DNA of 64,000 nt from Rhodamnia argentea (Eukaryota; Streptophyta; Magnoliopsida; Myrtales; Myrtaceae), in NCBI RefSeq assembly GCF_020921035.1, contig NC_063157.1, forward strand, positions 10,700,001-10,764,000. Direction: 5' to 3'. Every line of letters begins with the position of its first letter. Positions within the stretch are counted from its first letter, which is position 1. Positions 1-10,353 of the stretch are shown here, piece after piece. Below the pieces are notes generated by a model. It made no database searches. It saw only the letters and a list, made by a program, of their open reading frames with translations, and was not told the origin of the DNA. The translations under genes were made by a program, and so were the position numbers.

Positions 1-540
1 CGTAACGTAATAAAATACAAGTTAAGTCAATCTTGCTTAAAAAATGATGATTGATTAGAAGTGACAAAACAATTGTATCAAGTTAAAATTAAAGAAAAAT
101 AGTCTATCTGAAATTCAATTTCAGTAAAATAGGACATACAAATACTTGATGAGTTTTTGGCGAATTTATGTATAAAGCACGTGATCTTATACCATTCAAT
201 CATTTCACAGACGATATTATTTTTGCGTGATACTCCTTGATCATTTAAATTTTATGGTTATTCACAGATATGACTTCGAAGGAAAATAAATTTTCTGATA
301 ACGTGAATGTGAAAAAGTAGATGAGGAGTTTTAGTAAATATAGATTTTTCAATAAATGGAATATAAAACTTATGCCAAGCATGGGCAAGTACACTAGTAG
401 CCATATGTTATCGAAAAACTAGGATATCCGACATAATAAAGAACTATTATTCATACTACTAGACATTTCCAAAAAAGCGAAACGAAAACTCACCAAATCT
501 AGGTCAACGTATAAGTAAAAGTATCCAAGAAGTTCTAAAT
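1..540. other. AT-rich spacer, no gene seen
   Basis: No open frame with recognisable protein similarity, RNA gene or structured repeat is visible. The stretch is AT-rich and resembles eroded intergenic DNA. Confidence 0.6.
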
Positions 541-1063
541 ATATTCATCTTTTATCAATTTTACTCCTAAATCTTTTAATTTTACCAATTTAGTCCTAAA
601 TCTCTTCACGTTTTGTCAATTGAGTCCATCCGATCAATTTTTGCTATAAATCACCGACGTGAACGCTAGCATTAACTTGGACAATTTTTATGTTTTTTTC
701 CTTTTAATTTTTCTTATTCCTTTTTTCCCTTCATCGGCCATCGGCGGGCCTCGTCGATGGCCGTCGGAGGGGAAAAAGGGAGAAAAAGAAAAGGAAAAAG
801 AAAAAAAAGTAAAAATTAAAGAAGGAAAACAAAAATGAAAAAAGTTCAAAAACATTAAAATATTATTAAAAAAGTCAATGTTAGCGCCGATCGTGTTGTG
901 TAGGACGGTTAGTATCCACGTCGGTAATTTCCGCTAAAATTAAGCTGGATTGACTCAATTGACAAACCATGAAAAGATTAGGACTTAATTGACAAAATTA
1001 AAAAGGTTTAAAACTAAATTCGCAAAACTGCAATAGGTTTGTGACTTTTTGGACAATTTTTCC
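541..1063. repeat. Fold-back (long inverted repeat) element
   Basis: The left arm (about 557-690) reads as a series of phrases such as CCAATTTAGTCCTAAATCTC and GTCAATTGAGTCCATCC. The right arm (about 905-1045) carries the same phrases in reverse complement, for example GACTCAATTGACAAACC and ATTAGGACTTAATTGACA. A GC-rich core near 733-772 can itself pair, and is flanked by pyrimidine- and purine-rich stretches. Single or degraded arms of the same family occur near 2545-2735, 7205-7330, 19510-19690 and 36600-36900. No transposase is encoded, so this looks like a non-autonomous, probably DNA-transposon-derived, repeat family. Confidence 0.6.
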
Positions 1064-1794
1064 TAGACTTATATTAAAGGAGGATTAACTTTTTGGTACT
1101 TCGAGTTATGCCCTTTGTGCAATTAAGTCCTCTATTTAATTTAAATGAAGTTCTTTAACTTACATGATGCGTACAATCGAGTCCTTCTACCATTAACTAA
1201 CACAATCTGTTACGATTTGGCGATAATGTGCATTTTCTATCTTTAAAAGTGTAAAAAAAATAAAACATAAAAAATCGAGAAACATATTTAAAAAAAAAAG
1301 GAGAATATGAGAAAAAAAGAAGTAAAAATATGATTTTTTTTTATATTCATCCCGTAGGACGAATCAACTTAGCCAATGCTCCTGCAACTCGCGTTCTTCC
1401 GGCCGCTGGCAACCATAATTTTGTCGTCCATTTCATTTCTTTTGTGTATTCGTTTCGTCTTTTGAAACTTTTTTGCTTACACGTAATCGATTTTTTTTTT
1501 CGCTTCTACATTGAATGTCAAGGGAAACACTACCACGTATTCAAAAAGATGAAAGGAACTTCCAAACCCTTAAGGGGCAATTTGTAATGACCCAAAAAGC
1601 CTCACAGGCGAGATTAATTACGACATATTTGGGTAGAAAAACAACTTAAGTTGGTAGACGAGTTTTCAGTAGTGGTTGGTTGGTCAACAAAAGCAGGTGG
1701 AGACGGTGTTGTTCTCGTCCAGCTCGTGGAATTGTCATCGCCATGTCCTTATTTATTGATGTATCACGAGTTCCTAAATAACTTAATTTGGTAG
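1064..1794. other. Spacer, no gene seen
   Basis: AT-rich DNA with homopolymer runs near 1250-1330. The short open frames here have no recognisable product. The part near 1080-1210 again carries ancient 'aattaagtcc' repeat phrases. Confidence 0.5.
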
Positions 1795-2345
1795 ATTGAT
1801 CGACGGTGATTGCACCTTTCCAACAACAAACGAACACGTGGGAGACAGTAGGTTGACCGATTGCAAAGCAGTAGTGGAGTCGCGCTTGACTATACGGAGC
1901 AAGCACCGAGTCGGAGCGAACGAGCAGATTTGGAATAGCAAATTTTTCTGCGATGCCCGCGCTTCGAATTTCCAAGCTTACTGAACAAGGCTCTCCAGGT
2001 GGAAAAAATTAGACGGGGTTGTCCACAAATTCAGGGAAGAAAACTTAAAAAAAAGCAAGATATGAAGGTATGGAAACAAAGAGGGAGACTGAGGGAGAGG
2101 GAGGTGGAGAGATCTCTCTCTCTCTCTCTCCCCCTCAAGAGTAGATTGATCAATGATGATTGCACCTTTCAGACGACAAACGAACACGTGGGAGACCAGT
2201 AGTTTGACTGGCTGCATTCGGACTGGGGCCTTCTAGGGTTTTCTCCGTAGGAAGAGAAACGTTTCAGACAACAAATGAACACATGGGAAACGGTAGGTTG
2301 ACCGGCTGCATTCGGAGTGCGGTCCTTCTAGGGTCCCGTAGGAAG
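1795..2345. repeat. Three diverged copies of a 60-75 bp unit
   Basis: A unit containing CAACAAACGAACACGTGGGA followed by GTAGGTTGACCGGCTGCATT occurs at about 1795-1870, 2141-2215 and 2262-2320, all in the same orientation. The spacing is irregular. A GA/CT tract at about 2088-2132 lies between copies one and two. Copies two and three also share the following CCTTCTAGGGT and GTAGGAAGAGAAA segments. No protein family is recognised. Confidence 0.6.
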
Positions 2346-2544
2346 AGAAAAGGAGACCGATCTCCGAAAACTATCATAATGTTTGTATTAGTTTAATTTT
2401 ATGGGTCTTAATTTATCTTTATTTTCCGTAACTTATTTCCACTAATTATTAGTAATTTACCTTATGAGGGGTAGCTTTGACTATAAAGTTCGTAACTTGA
2501 AAAAGTTAACACTTAGGAAATTAACCAATCGTGTAATGAAAAAT

Positions 2545-2735
2545 TATCCAAAAAATCCTAAAACTAATTGCACTGTTATTAATTTAGTTCTAAACCTTTT
2601 AATTGTGCCAATTGAGTTTTAAATATTTTCTTGTTTTATCAATTGAGTATACTCGACTAATTTTAATCGAAAATCGCTAACGTGGACGCCGGTTATCTTA
2701 CGTAGTTTGGTTGGCGCTAACGTGAACGGTTTTAA
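2545..2735. repeat. Single arm of the 541-1063 fold-back family
   Basis: The order of phrases matches the left arm of the element at 541-1063: TTTAGTTCTAAACC, GTGCCAATTGAGTTTTAA, TATCAATTGAGTATAC and then a segment with AACGTGGACGCCGG. No matching right arm follows. Confidence 0.5.
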
Positions 2736-3664
2736 TAGGTACATAGGCACATAGATTTCATTTTTAAAAAAGTGATATGGAATCCACCATTTTTCTCATT
2801 TGTGATATTTTAGTTGGCAATTTAGGGGCACGAGTACCAAAGCTCAGCTACTTAGAGGATTATAGAAAACTCATATAAGTCCCGTGAACAAATTAAGTCC
2901 ACCCCCGCACAGGAGACCTTGATGCAGAGCAGTTTGTACGAATTTTGCAAGATTTCAATAAGTGATCTCTAGATTGTTAGCTGAAAATTCCATAACGTCT
3001 CAACCAGCTGCGCTAACCTTGGGAGGTTAAATCAGAGCTCTTGACCGATCAATTCAAACAATGTCGGGTTCGGACTATCCACCCGAGCTTTGCCTAGCAC
3101 GTCATGCGGTCCAGGAGACGGCTGGAAAGATGCATTCCCCATTTTCTATGTTCGATAAAGACGTGACAATTTCCCTAGGCGGAATCTAAGGCTTCAACTA
3201 GGGACGAAAAAGGCTGAGAATTCTAAATTATTCGAGTCCTGTGGAAAGAAGGACGTCAATTATTGGATCCCGTATCAAAAAAGGGTCGGCAAGAGGGCCA
3301 AGAAATTAGGTTGTTCGATCCCGTCTGATGATGACTGGGAACACCAATCGCGTGCAATCATTCGCCTCCCTTTGCCCCCGTGAACGTGGACCCGCTACGA
3401 ATCTCTGTGTTTTTATAATTCTAGAATGTCAGTAATGTCCTAATCTTTTATGTCTATCTAGTGCACCGGTAATGGCTAGCTATTGCATGCACTTTCATAT
3501 AGGCCTGTCGACCTTATATACTAACAGAAAAAATAACAACGTAGTTAATACGATTGCTAGGGCTAGGAGTCACGAGACGTCTCGGAATCCGACTTTACGT
3601 TTAAGTTTTAGGGGACGGAGGAATCCAAGCTGGCCTTTTTGTTGTAAGGAAAATGACACAATAT
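2736..3664. other. Spacer, no gene seen
   Basis: Base composition is less AT-rich than the flanks between about 2880 and 3640, and may be decayed transposon DNA. No open frame of useful length with a recognisable domain was found on either strand. Confidence 0.45.
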
Positions 3665-4125
3665 AGCTTCTAAATTTTGGTTCGATGCTCAGCGTGCTCC
3701 ATGAATTTTTTAATTTGATCGATGTAGTCTCTAAGCTGTAATCCAATGTGGCCCATATACTTTTAATTTGTGCCTACAAAAAAAAAAAAAAAATTCATAC
3801 GTTCAATGTGGTCTCCAAATTTTTAATTTGTCAATGAGGTCCCTGGACTTTTTGTTTATGTTTAATTTAGTCCATGAACTATATGAAAATGTTCAATATT
3901 ACTCTTGAACTTGAATTAATCGAAAGACAATATTGAACATTTTCATATAATTTATGAACTAAGTTGAACATGTATCAAAGTTCATGGACCACATTAAGCG
4001 AACTAAAAGTTCAATGAACACATTGCACATAGGACTAAAGTTCATGGACCACATTAGACAAATTAAAAATTCATGGATCATATTGCATAATGAGCCAAAA
4101 TTCATGGACCATTTATGTTATTATC
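3665..4125. repeat. Fold-back element with repeated arms
   Basis: The left half carries phrases such as CTCCATGAATTTTTTAATTTG and GTCCATGAACTATATG. The right half carries the reverse complements, such as AAAGTTCATGGACCACATTA, two or three times. The centre is a clear hairpin: CATGAACTATATGAAAATGT (about 3874-3893) pairs with ACATTTTCATATAATTTATG, ending near 3957. No coding capacity. Confidence 0.6.
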
Positions 4126-4560
4126 CCTTTGCATTAATTTTTTTTTTCCCGTCCATATGACTGATGGAATCCATTGAAACCCAAAACGGGGTCGTTCGAT
4201 CATAAAACAATCTGGTCTGTGTTAAAGATAAGCCGGAGTTTCAAAGAATAGGTTGAAAGGTTAAAGAAAAAAGACTGAAAATTGAAGTATACTGACGACC
4301 TTAGTAGGGGCGACCCCTTCCTACCTATAACGGTCGACAGAGTTGATGGCAACTGCACCAAATTGTAGCCACCACAGAGTGGGGTTTGGATAAGACCATG
4401 TTAGATGTTTTCCCAGTGAAAGATTGGGTGCAAGCAATTTGATAATTGATTATCACATCTTTAACAGTCGATTTCTAGCATTCCAAGCTCGGAAAAAAAA
4501 AAACACAGAACACTATACCGTGCCGGTAATTTCGCGAACGAGTCGGTAAATTTCACGGTC
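4126..4560. other. Spacer, no gene seen
   Basis: No gene, RNA or clear repeat structure is visible between the fold-back element and the TTGGTAA-rich region. Confidence 0.45.
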
Positions 4561-6260
4561 TGCCCTCGACTAAATTTTTACTCATAATCTATTTGGTTCG
4601 TAACGTTTGTTTCTTACCAATAGTTTTTCAAAAGTAGTAGGAGTTAATTAGATGTAACATGTCAGTAAGTTGCCAACATATTATCCTAGACTTACTACTA
4701 TTTTAATAAATTACCAATAGTTACTTGTGTAGCTTACTTATGAACTAAAGTTACTAACTTTCATATAACAAAGCACCTCTTATTTAAATCCATTTACCAA
4801 GTTTTATTTGATTGTATCATAATTGTCAATTTTTTCAGGAATCTATCAATACTTAGTTGTGAAAGTTAGTGTTCTATTAAAGTTACTGACTTTTATAGAC
4901 AAAGTATGGATATTTGTTTGAGCGATTTATCAACTCAATACGAATCAAATTACCATTTAATTTTAGCTATACTGACTCTTATTTGCTCGAGTTACCAACA
5001 TTTACTTTATTGTTTCGAACCACTATATGTTTCGATAATTTACCAATATTCATTTGTGGGTGTTATCAACACTAGCTCTTATGTGAAATTTTCAACTATT
5101 ATTTGAGTTCATTTTCCAATATTAATTTGTTATAAATTTAACACGTTGGAAAAGCTCCTCAAGTATAAATGAGCGGATTATTCGAATAGTTGGTGTTTTG
5201 GAAACACTTCAATAAAAGTTGGTAAGTAACTCAAATAAAAACTGATAATTTCAAGTAAGGTAATTTAAGCTCCACAAAAAAGATTTGGTAAATTGCTGCG
5301 ATCTAGTTGTTAATTTTGGAAAATCCAGTAATTTTGTATAAGAGTTGTTACTTGAACATGTTGGTAAGCTCTCCCAATTAATATTGATGGATTATTAAAA
5401 CATCGGCACTTTTGCGATAATCAAATAAATATTGACAACTAGTTGATAATTAGGATGGTAAATTATTGGAGTAGTTTTGAGCAAAAAAAATGTCATTGGA
5501 CAAGTAAATAATCTTCGATTGGTAATGTCATAGAAAAGTCCGGAACTTTAATATGTTAGTAAGTTAACAAATAACTATTGGTAAGTTATAAAAGCAGTTG
5601 GTGATTTCCAAAACTACCCATTAAACATTAGCAAGTGGACTTAAAAATAGCAGTTGATAATTATTAGAGGAGCTAGTTACTTAAACAAGTTGGTAAACTG
5701 TACAAATTAATGTTCGTAAATTATTAGAACATTTGGTAATTTCAAATCAATACAATAAACTTGGGTGGTGACTGAATAAAAGTTGATAATTTCTTATAAA
5801 AGGTAGTAAATTTAACATCTCGGTAATTTGTTAATTGGAATGATTTGCAATTGCTAAAAATCAAATAAAAATTGGTAAGAGGACGCAAATAAAAGTTAGT
5901 AGTTTCCTATATGATTTTGTATATTTAAAACCTTCGCAAACCCACGAATAAACGTGAGCAGCGCACTCAAAACAAGAATAAATAAAGTTAGAATTAGTTG
6001 GTAACTCAACCCGTAAAAAGTTGAGAAATCGCTCAAATTAATGCTGGTAATTTTTTCTAACAACTAGCAATTGTAATGCATTGGCAACTTTAATAAACAA
6101 CAAGCTAAACTTTGGCAATTCAACTTAAATAAGAATTGGTATTTTTCGATGGAGCTAGTAACTTTAGCATAGTGTTAAGCTACATAAGTATTGGCAAGTT
6201 ATTAAAATAGTTGGTAATTTAAAAAGATCCTGTAATAGTTGGCAATTTCGACAATGCTGG
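4561..6260. repeat. Degenerate TTGGTAA / TTACCAA repeat region
   Basis: The right part (about 5200-6250) is packed with variants of TTGGTAAGTT, TTGGTAATTT and TGGTAAATTATT at irregular intervals of roughly 30-60 bases. The left part (about 4600-5130) instead carries the complementary TTACCAA and TACCAATA forms. The whole behaves as a very diverged, arrayed inverted repeat of about 1.6 kb. Its open frames are incidental. Confidence 0.5.
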
Positions 6261-6394
6261 TAATTTACAAATATGCTACCCGCCAAACAGATTGCAAGTC
6301 AAATTTTGCCCCCAAGGTTTTGACAATTACCAATGCTTTCCATTTTTTACCAGCATGGAATAGGGTCTCCATTTTTCTCCTAATGAACAGTAGA

Positions 6395-6990
6395 ACTGTC
6401 CTCTTATTAAATAGGATTAATGCCGTGAAAAATCTTAAACTGGTACACCTATGATGAATTTATCATAAATTAATTTTTTGATCACAAAAAATCCCAAATT
6501 ATTACATCTATCATAAAATTACTCCAAACTAATTTTTTGACCACAAAAAATCTCAAACTTGTACATTTGTGATAAATTTACCCCAAACTAATTTTTTAAT
6601 CACAAAAAACCTAAACTGGTACACTTGTGATAAATTTACCTCAAACCGATACACATGTGACAAATTTACCCTCCATTAGTTTCCATAAAATTAATTTAAT
6701 ACCACAAAAAACTCTCAATTGGTACACCTATGACAAATTGAGAGTAAAAATCCCAAAATGAAAAACCCGTTAATTGCCACGCGTTATCTAACTTAGTGAT
6801 TTGACGTTAAAATTTAACGAAAATTAATGGATGGTAAATTTATCACATGTGTATTAGTTTGGGGTAAATTTGTCACGGGTGTACCGGTTTGAGATTTTTG
6901 TGATTTTTTTAGAGCAAATTTATCACATGTGTTCCAGTTTGTCACTTGTGTACTAGTTTGGGGTTTTTGTAGTATTAACCCTATTAAATA
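6395..6990. repeat. Tandem 70-80 bp units followed by inverted copies
   Basis: Between about 6420 and 6760 a unit of roughly 70-80 bases repeats four to five times. Each unit contains CTGGTACACTTGTGATAAAT, then CCCCAAACTAATTTTTT and CACAAAAAA. From about 6830 to 6980 the unit appears in reverse complement, for example GGTAAATTTATCACATGTG and GTACTAGTTTGGGGTTTTTG. This makes a fold-back array with no coding potential. Confidence 0.6.
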
Positions 6991-9017
6991 TATCACACTG
7001 GTGATTAGAAGTAGCATTAGGATTCGAATCCCTAGTCCTAGATCGCCCACTACAAAAATTAAAATTCTTTTTTGCTTATTGGTTCGATGTCAACCGGTGA
7101 AAAATCAAGATTGAAATTCGAAGCAATTCGTGCACCCTCGATCACTTCTTGGCCAGGACTTATTGAGAAGGAAATCATATTGATGTGACTTGAATTATTT
7201 TTATGAAATTAAAGGTACTGGAAGTACTTAAACTGTTGCAAAATGTTCAATCAAGTTCCTCAATTTTCAGTTTGTGCAATCAAATCCTTAGATTTTATAA
7301 AAAAATTTTGTTCGATCTAGTCCCTTCATTGAAATATCAACGAAAAAGCTAATGTGGCTTTTAGGTCTACGAGGTGAAAATTAACAATATAAAAATGATA
7401 GGAGGAAGAAAAAGAAAAATCAAACAAGGAAGGAAGCAACAGCGGTGAAAAGACAGAGAAAGGGAGGGGTAGCTCCACAGGCAAGGTCGTGGCCCCCGCC
7501 GCAAGCGGACCTGGTCGGCCGCCTCCTCGCCCCTCGCCGGGCAAGCAGAGGTTACATCTACAAGAGAAATGGTTTAGCAGACACGAAATACAAAAGAGAA
7601 CCAAAAAGCTTGGAACTTTATGAAGAAGAAGGTACATGCTGCAATTGGGAGGAGGCATATCACGAGCCCACACTGCTTTTTTTTTTCTTTTCTTATCCTT
7701 TCAGACAAAGACAAATAATTCTGACCAAAGGATGACTATAGAAATAATTCACCGCCGAGCTGCAGCCATCGCCCCTCGGCGGTCGGCGCAGCGGCCGTAG
7801 CCACCATCACATTCTGGTGATGATCACCATGGCTTGGTGCATCTCGAACCAAACTCCTTGAGATTAGCCTTTATTCTTCCGCCATCGACGACAAACACTC
7901 TTTTTGCCTCTCTCTGTGCGCTTGTGCTTGTCTCGTCCGAGAATTAGAGACGGCCGAGGCGTCGGCTCCATGGTTGGGCTGCCGCTGCATGGCCGGGTTG
8001 TCGCCTTCAACGCAGGTGGCTGCGGTCGCCGCCACAATCCTCCCCCCTCAAATCAAATTGCTTTCTACTTTAATCTTTTGTTTGTAATTTCTATCAAATC
8101 GAACCAAGACAAATCAATGTCATCGTTAACAAGCCCAGTCGGTGCTGATGCAACGACGACGTGGCAGTCCCCATCACCACCTATTTGGGAATCTAAGGAC
8201 TAGCTAGAATAGAAGAATATATAATTTAGAGATTTAATTGGAAAAATTTGGAGACTCAATCGAATATTCTATAATAATTCAGTCGGTTGGTGGCGTCCAA
8301 TGCTGCCCTACCAGGTCGGCTCGTCGGTTACTCCTTTGAAATTCGAAGTAACTTCTCGAGCATTAAAAAAAAAAAAGAAAAAAAAACTAAATATTAAAAT
8401 CGTAAATAACGATAGTTCTTTTTTTTTTTTTTTTCTTTAACGTCTAATGATAGTCCTTTTTTTGATAAGCAAGTTTTCTGGTCATTTACAAACAAACAAA
8501 AAAAAGCGCTTTCTGACATTGATAGGGTTTGAAAAATGAGTACCCGACCGAGCAAAAAGACAAGATCTACCGGAAAGGACATTGGAGCAATTACGACGTA
8601 GTTGCGCCGAGAGTCCCAAACCTCCACGTCACGTCCCGCTCCGATCGTCCGCTCCTTCCTTCCCGGGTCGGTCAAAGCCGAGCCAGCGGTGGCGCTACTT
8701 TTTCGTGACTGTCTTCCTTCCTCGACTTTCTTTATCACAAAAAGTAAAAGAAATTTAATTTAATTTAATTATCTTTTGTAATAATAATGAAGCCGGCTAG
8801 TGACTGGGGGATTTGAGGGTGGGGCCCGTGGGGACAGGATGCCGGGATTTAGAATCCCGACAGTGTACAAGAAAGAATGGGAAAAGAAAACGAAGGAACA
8901 AAAAAAAGAAAGATGAAATTCTCAAGCTGTTTTCCTTTTCGGACCAAAAATATTTCCGGGTCATGAATTTTTTTTTTATTAATTTCGAGACGTTGCTAAT
9001 ATGCGTGCGGCAGTGCT
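6991..9017. other. Spacer with GC-rich pockets, no gene seen
   Basis: GC-rich islands at about 7440-7560, 7750-8050 and 8580-8700 stand out from the AT-rich surroundings. The first is preceded near 7205-7330 by fold-back-family phrases, so it may be a repeat core like that at 733-772. None of the short frames resembles a known plant protein. A short decayed gene cannot be excluded. Confidence 0.4.
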
Positions 9018-9148
9018 GATAAGGAGATTAGAGGTGGTGCCACCATTATCATAGGCGTGAGGTTCGATTCTCGCGTTTTATAGAAAGGCAGAGCAAAAAT
9101 CGGATAAAAAGAGAATGTCAGAGATAAGACAAGATAAAAAAAAAAAAT
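9018..9148 (+). mobile_element. Candidate tRNA-derived SINE
   Basis: A pol III B-box-like GAGGTTCGATTCTCG lies at about 9059-9073, after a weak A-box-like TAGAGGTGGTGCC near 9029. The block ends in an A-rich tail (GATAAAAAAAAAAAA, to about 9147). That order fits a plant SINE. No clear target-site duplication was found and the A box is poor, so this is a candidate only. It does not fold into an evident complete tRNA. Confidence 0.35.
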
Positions 9149-9201
9149 TTGAGGTATCAATTGAATTGTATAATCAAAATTGTTTCTATCGAAATAGTAC
9201 C

Positions 9202-9437
9202 AAAACTGGAAATGGATCCCCTAACATTGGGGATCCATGTTAGGGGTAACATAACTCCTCATCGGACCGTCCATTTCTCATTGGATGATCAATAATCAGT
9301 CAATTCAAATTTTGAGAGGGGAAAAATTTAGGGTGGAAATTTTTTTTTTGATTGACATGATTGATTGTTGACCGTTCGATGGGAAATGGACGGCCCAACT
9401 AGTGGTTATGTTACCTCTAACATGGATCCCCAGTTTT
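9202..9437. mobile_element. MITE-like inverted-repeat element (about 236 bp)
   Basis: The left end reads AAAACTGG, then (from 9229) GGGGATCCATGTTAGGGGTA and ACATAAC. The right end (about 9405-9437) carries the reverse complement, GTTATGTTACCTCTAACATG followed by GATCCCCAGTTTT. The inner arms keep pairing through CCGTCCATTTC / GAAATGGACGG. The left terminal repeat is interrupted by about 19 bases that hold a second, inverted GGATCCCCTAACAT. No transposase is present. No convincing target-site duplication was seen, so the superfamily is open. Confidence 0.6.
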
Positions 9438-9871
9438 AAGGGATTCGAATCCACCAAACGCGGCCATAGAAAAATTACCATCATAAATATAGAATAACTC
9501 CACCTTTTAAGGTGCCTAATTATCACAGTCTATAATTGTTTGAACAAAAATTACATTTTAGGAAGGTAAATTAAATATAATCTCACAAGAAAAAAAGGGA
9601 AAATACTAATATCGATTTGTAAAGTAATTTGAGAATGGCTCTTTTTTTTTTTTTTTTGAAGAATTATTGTGAATGCCGAAAATTACGCGATTTCTTTATT
9701 CAGGAACGTCATAAATCGGAGGGAAAAGGTACAGGGGCTTGTCGGCGATCTTTTTCTCTTTCTGGCGTTTCTTGTCGTCTTCTCCTTCTCCTTCGTTCCT
9801 TCGTTCCTTCGTTCAATCCATGCAACTTGCGAGCATCAGAACAGCTCACGCACAGGCGCCCATCAATCGCC
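9438..9871. other. Upstream region of the polyamine oxidase gene
   Basis: AT-rich DNA grading near 9700 into a C/T-rich segment just before the TATA box. The open frames that cross it (to about 10027) run through the promoter and leader and have no recognisable product. Confidence 0.45.
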
Positions 9872-9879
9872 TATAAATA
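9872..9879 (+). promoter_or_regulatory. TATA box of the polyamine oxidase gene
   Basis: TATAAATA sits in a GC-richer context about 480 bases before the main ATG. Plant start sites usually lie 25-35 bases downstream, which would put the start at roughly 9900-9915 and give a leader of about 440 nt. Confidence 0.6.
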
Positions 9880-9986
9880 CACGCGCGCAGCGGACGGACG
9901 GACGCCCAGTTGCAATCTCCCGGAACCCACCCAGGAAAGAGGCGGAGAGGCGAAGAACAGATCCCAGCTCCTCGCGCCATTGATCC

Positions 9987-10079
9987 ATGCGACCGGCGCT
10001 TCACGACCCACCATTGATCCTCGGTGAAATCCCGGTGCCAGAATCGAAGGCGGTTTTGGGTCCATCTTCTTCCTTATGA
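9987..10079 (+). promoter_or_regulatory. uORF1 in the polyamine oxidase leader (30 codons)
   Basis: This is the first ATG after the predicted start site and opens a 30-codon frame (MRPALHDPPL...) that stops at TGA 10077-10079. Its stop overlaps the start of the next uORF in the sequence ATGA. A regulatory uORF has been described in the leader of Arabidopsis PAO2, so translational control is plausible. I cannot tell from one sequence whether this peptide is conserved. Confidence 0.5.
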
Positions 10080-10201
10080 GCTGGTTTGACAAGCTTCGGT
10101 GTTCCTCCAATCTCAGCCGCTTCGTCGCGGGCCTTCTCCTCTTCATTCTTTACCATTCCTTCCAATTAGTCTCCAATTTTCCAATTCCTATACACCCTTA
10201 A
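10076..10201 (+). promoter_or_regulatory. uORF2 in the polyamine oxidase leader (41 codons)
   Basis: It starts within the stop of uORF1 (ATGA at 10076-10079) and encodes MSWFDKLRCSSNL... with a hydrophobic middle (VAGLLLFILY). It ends at TAA 10199-10201, 152 nt before the main ATG. The arrangement would suit termination-reinitiation from uORF1. Peptide conservation is unknown. Confidence 0.5.
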
Positions 10202-10353
10202 TCGAAGAAACCGCGGATTCCTTTGTTTTCATCGCTCCGTCCCTACGTTGAATTCGAGAGAGAAAAGAGAGAGAGAGAGAGGGAAAAGGAACGAGACGAA
10301 ATTTGTTTGTTCCTCGTTGTTGCCGGTGCTTCTGATTCGGACAATCTTTTCCT

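Noticed and set aside
6395..6990. CRISPR-like array
   Set aside because: The repeats are diverged, spacers are not unique, copies invert, and the genome is clearly plant nuclear.
7015..7045. B-box-like GGATTCGAATCC
   Set aside because: It is a plain palindrome; the flanks do not fold into a tRNA, and a similar word at about 9440 lies outside the MITE without other pol III signals.
7326..8203. Overlapping frames of 96-115 codons in a GC-rich spacer pocket
   Set aside because: Low-complexity products, frames on both strands, no introns or domains. More likely the GC core of a repeat.
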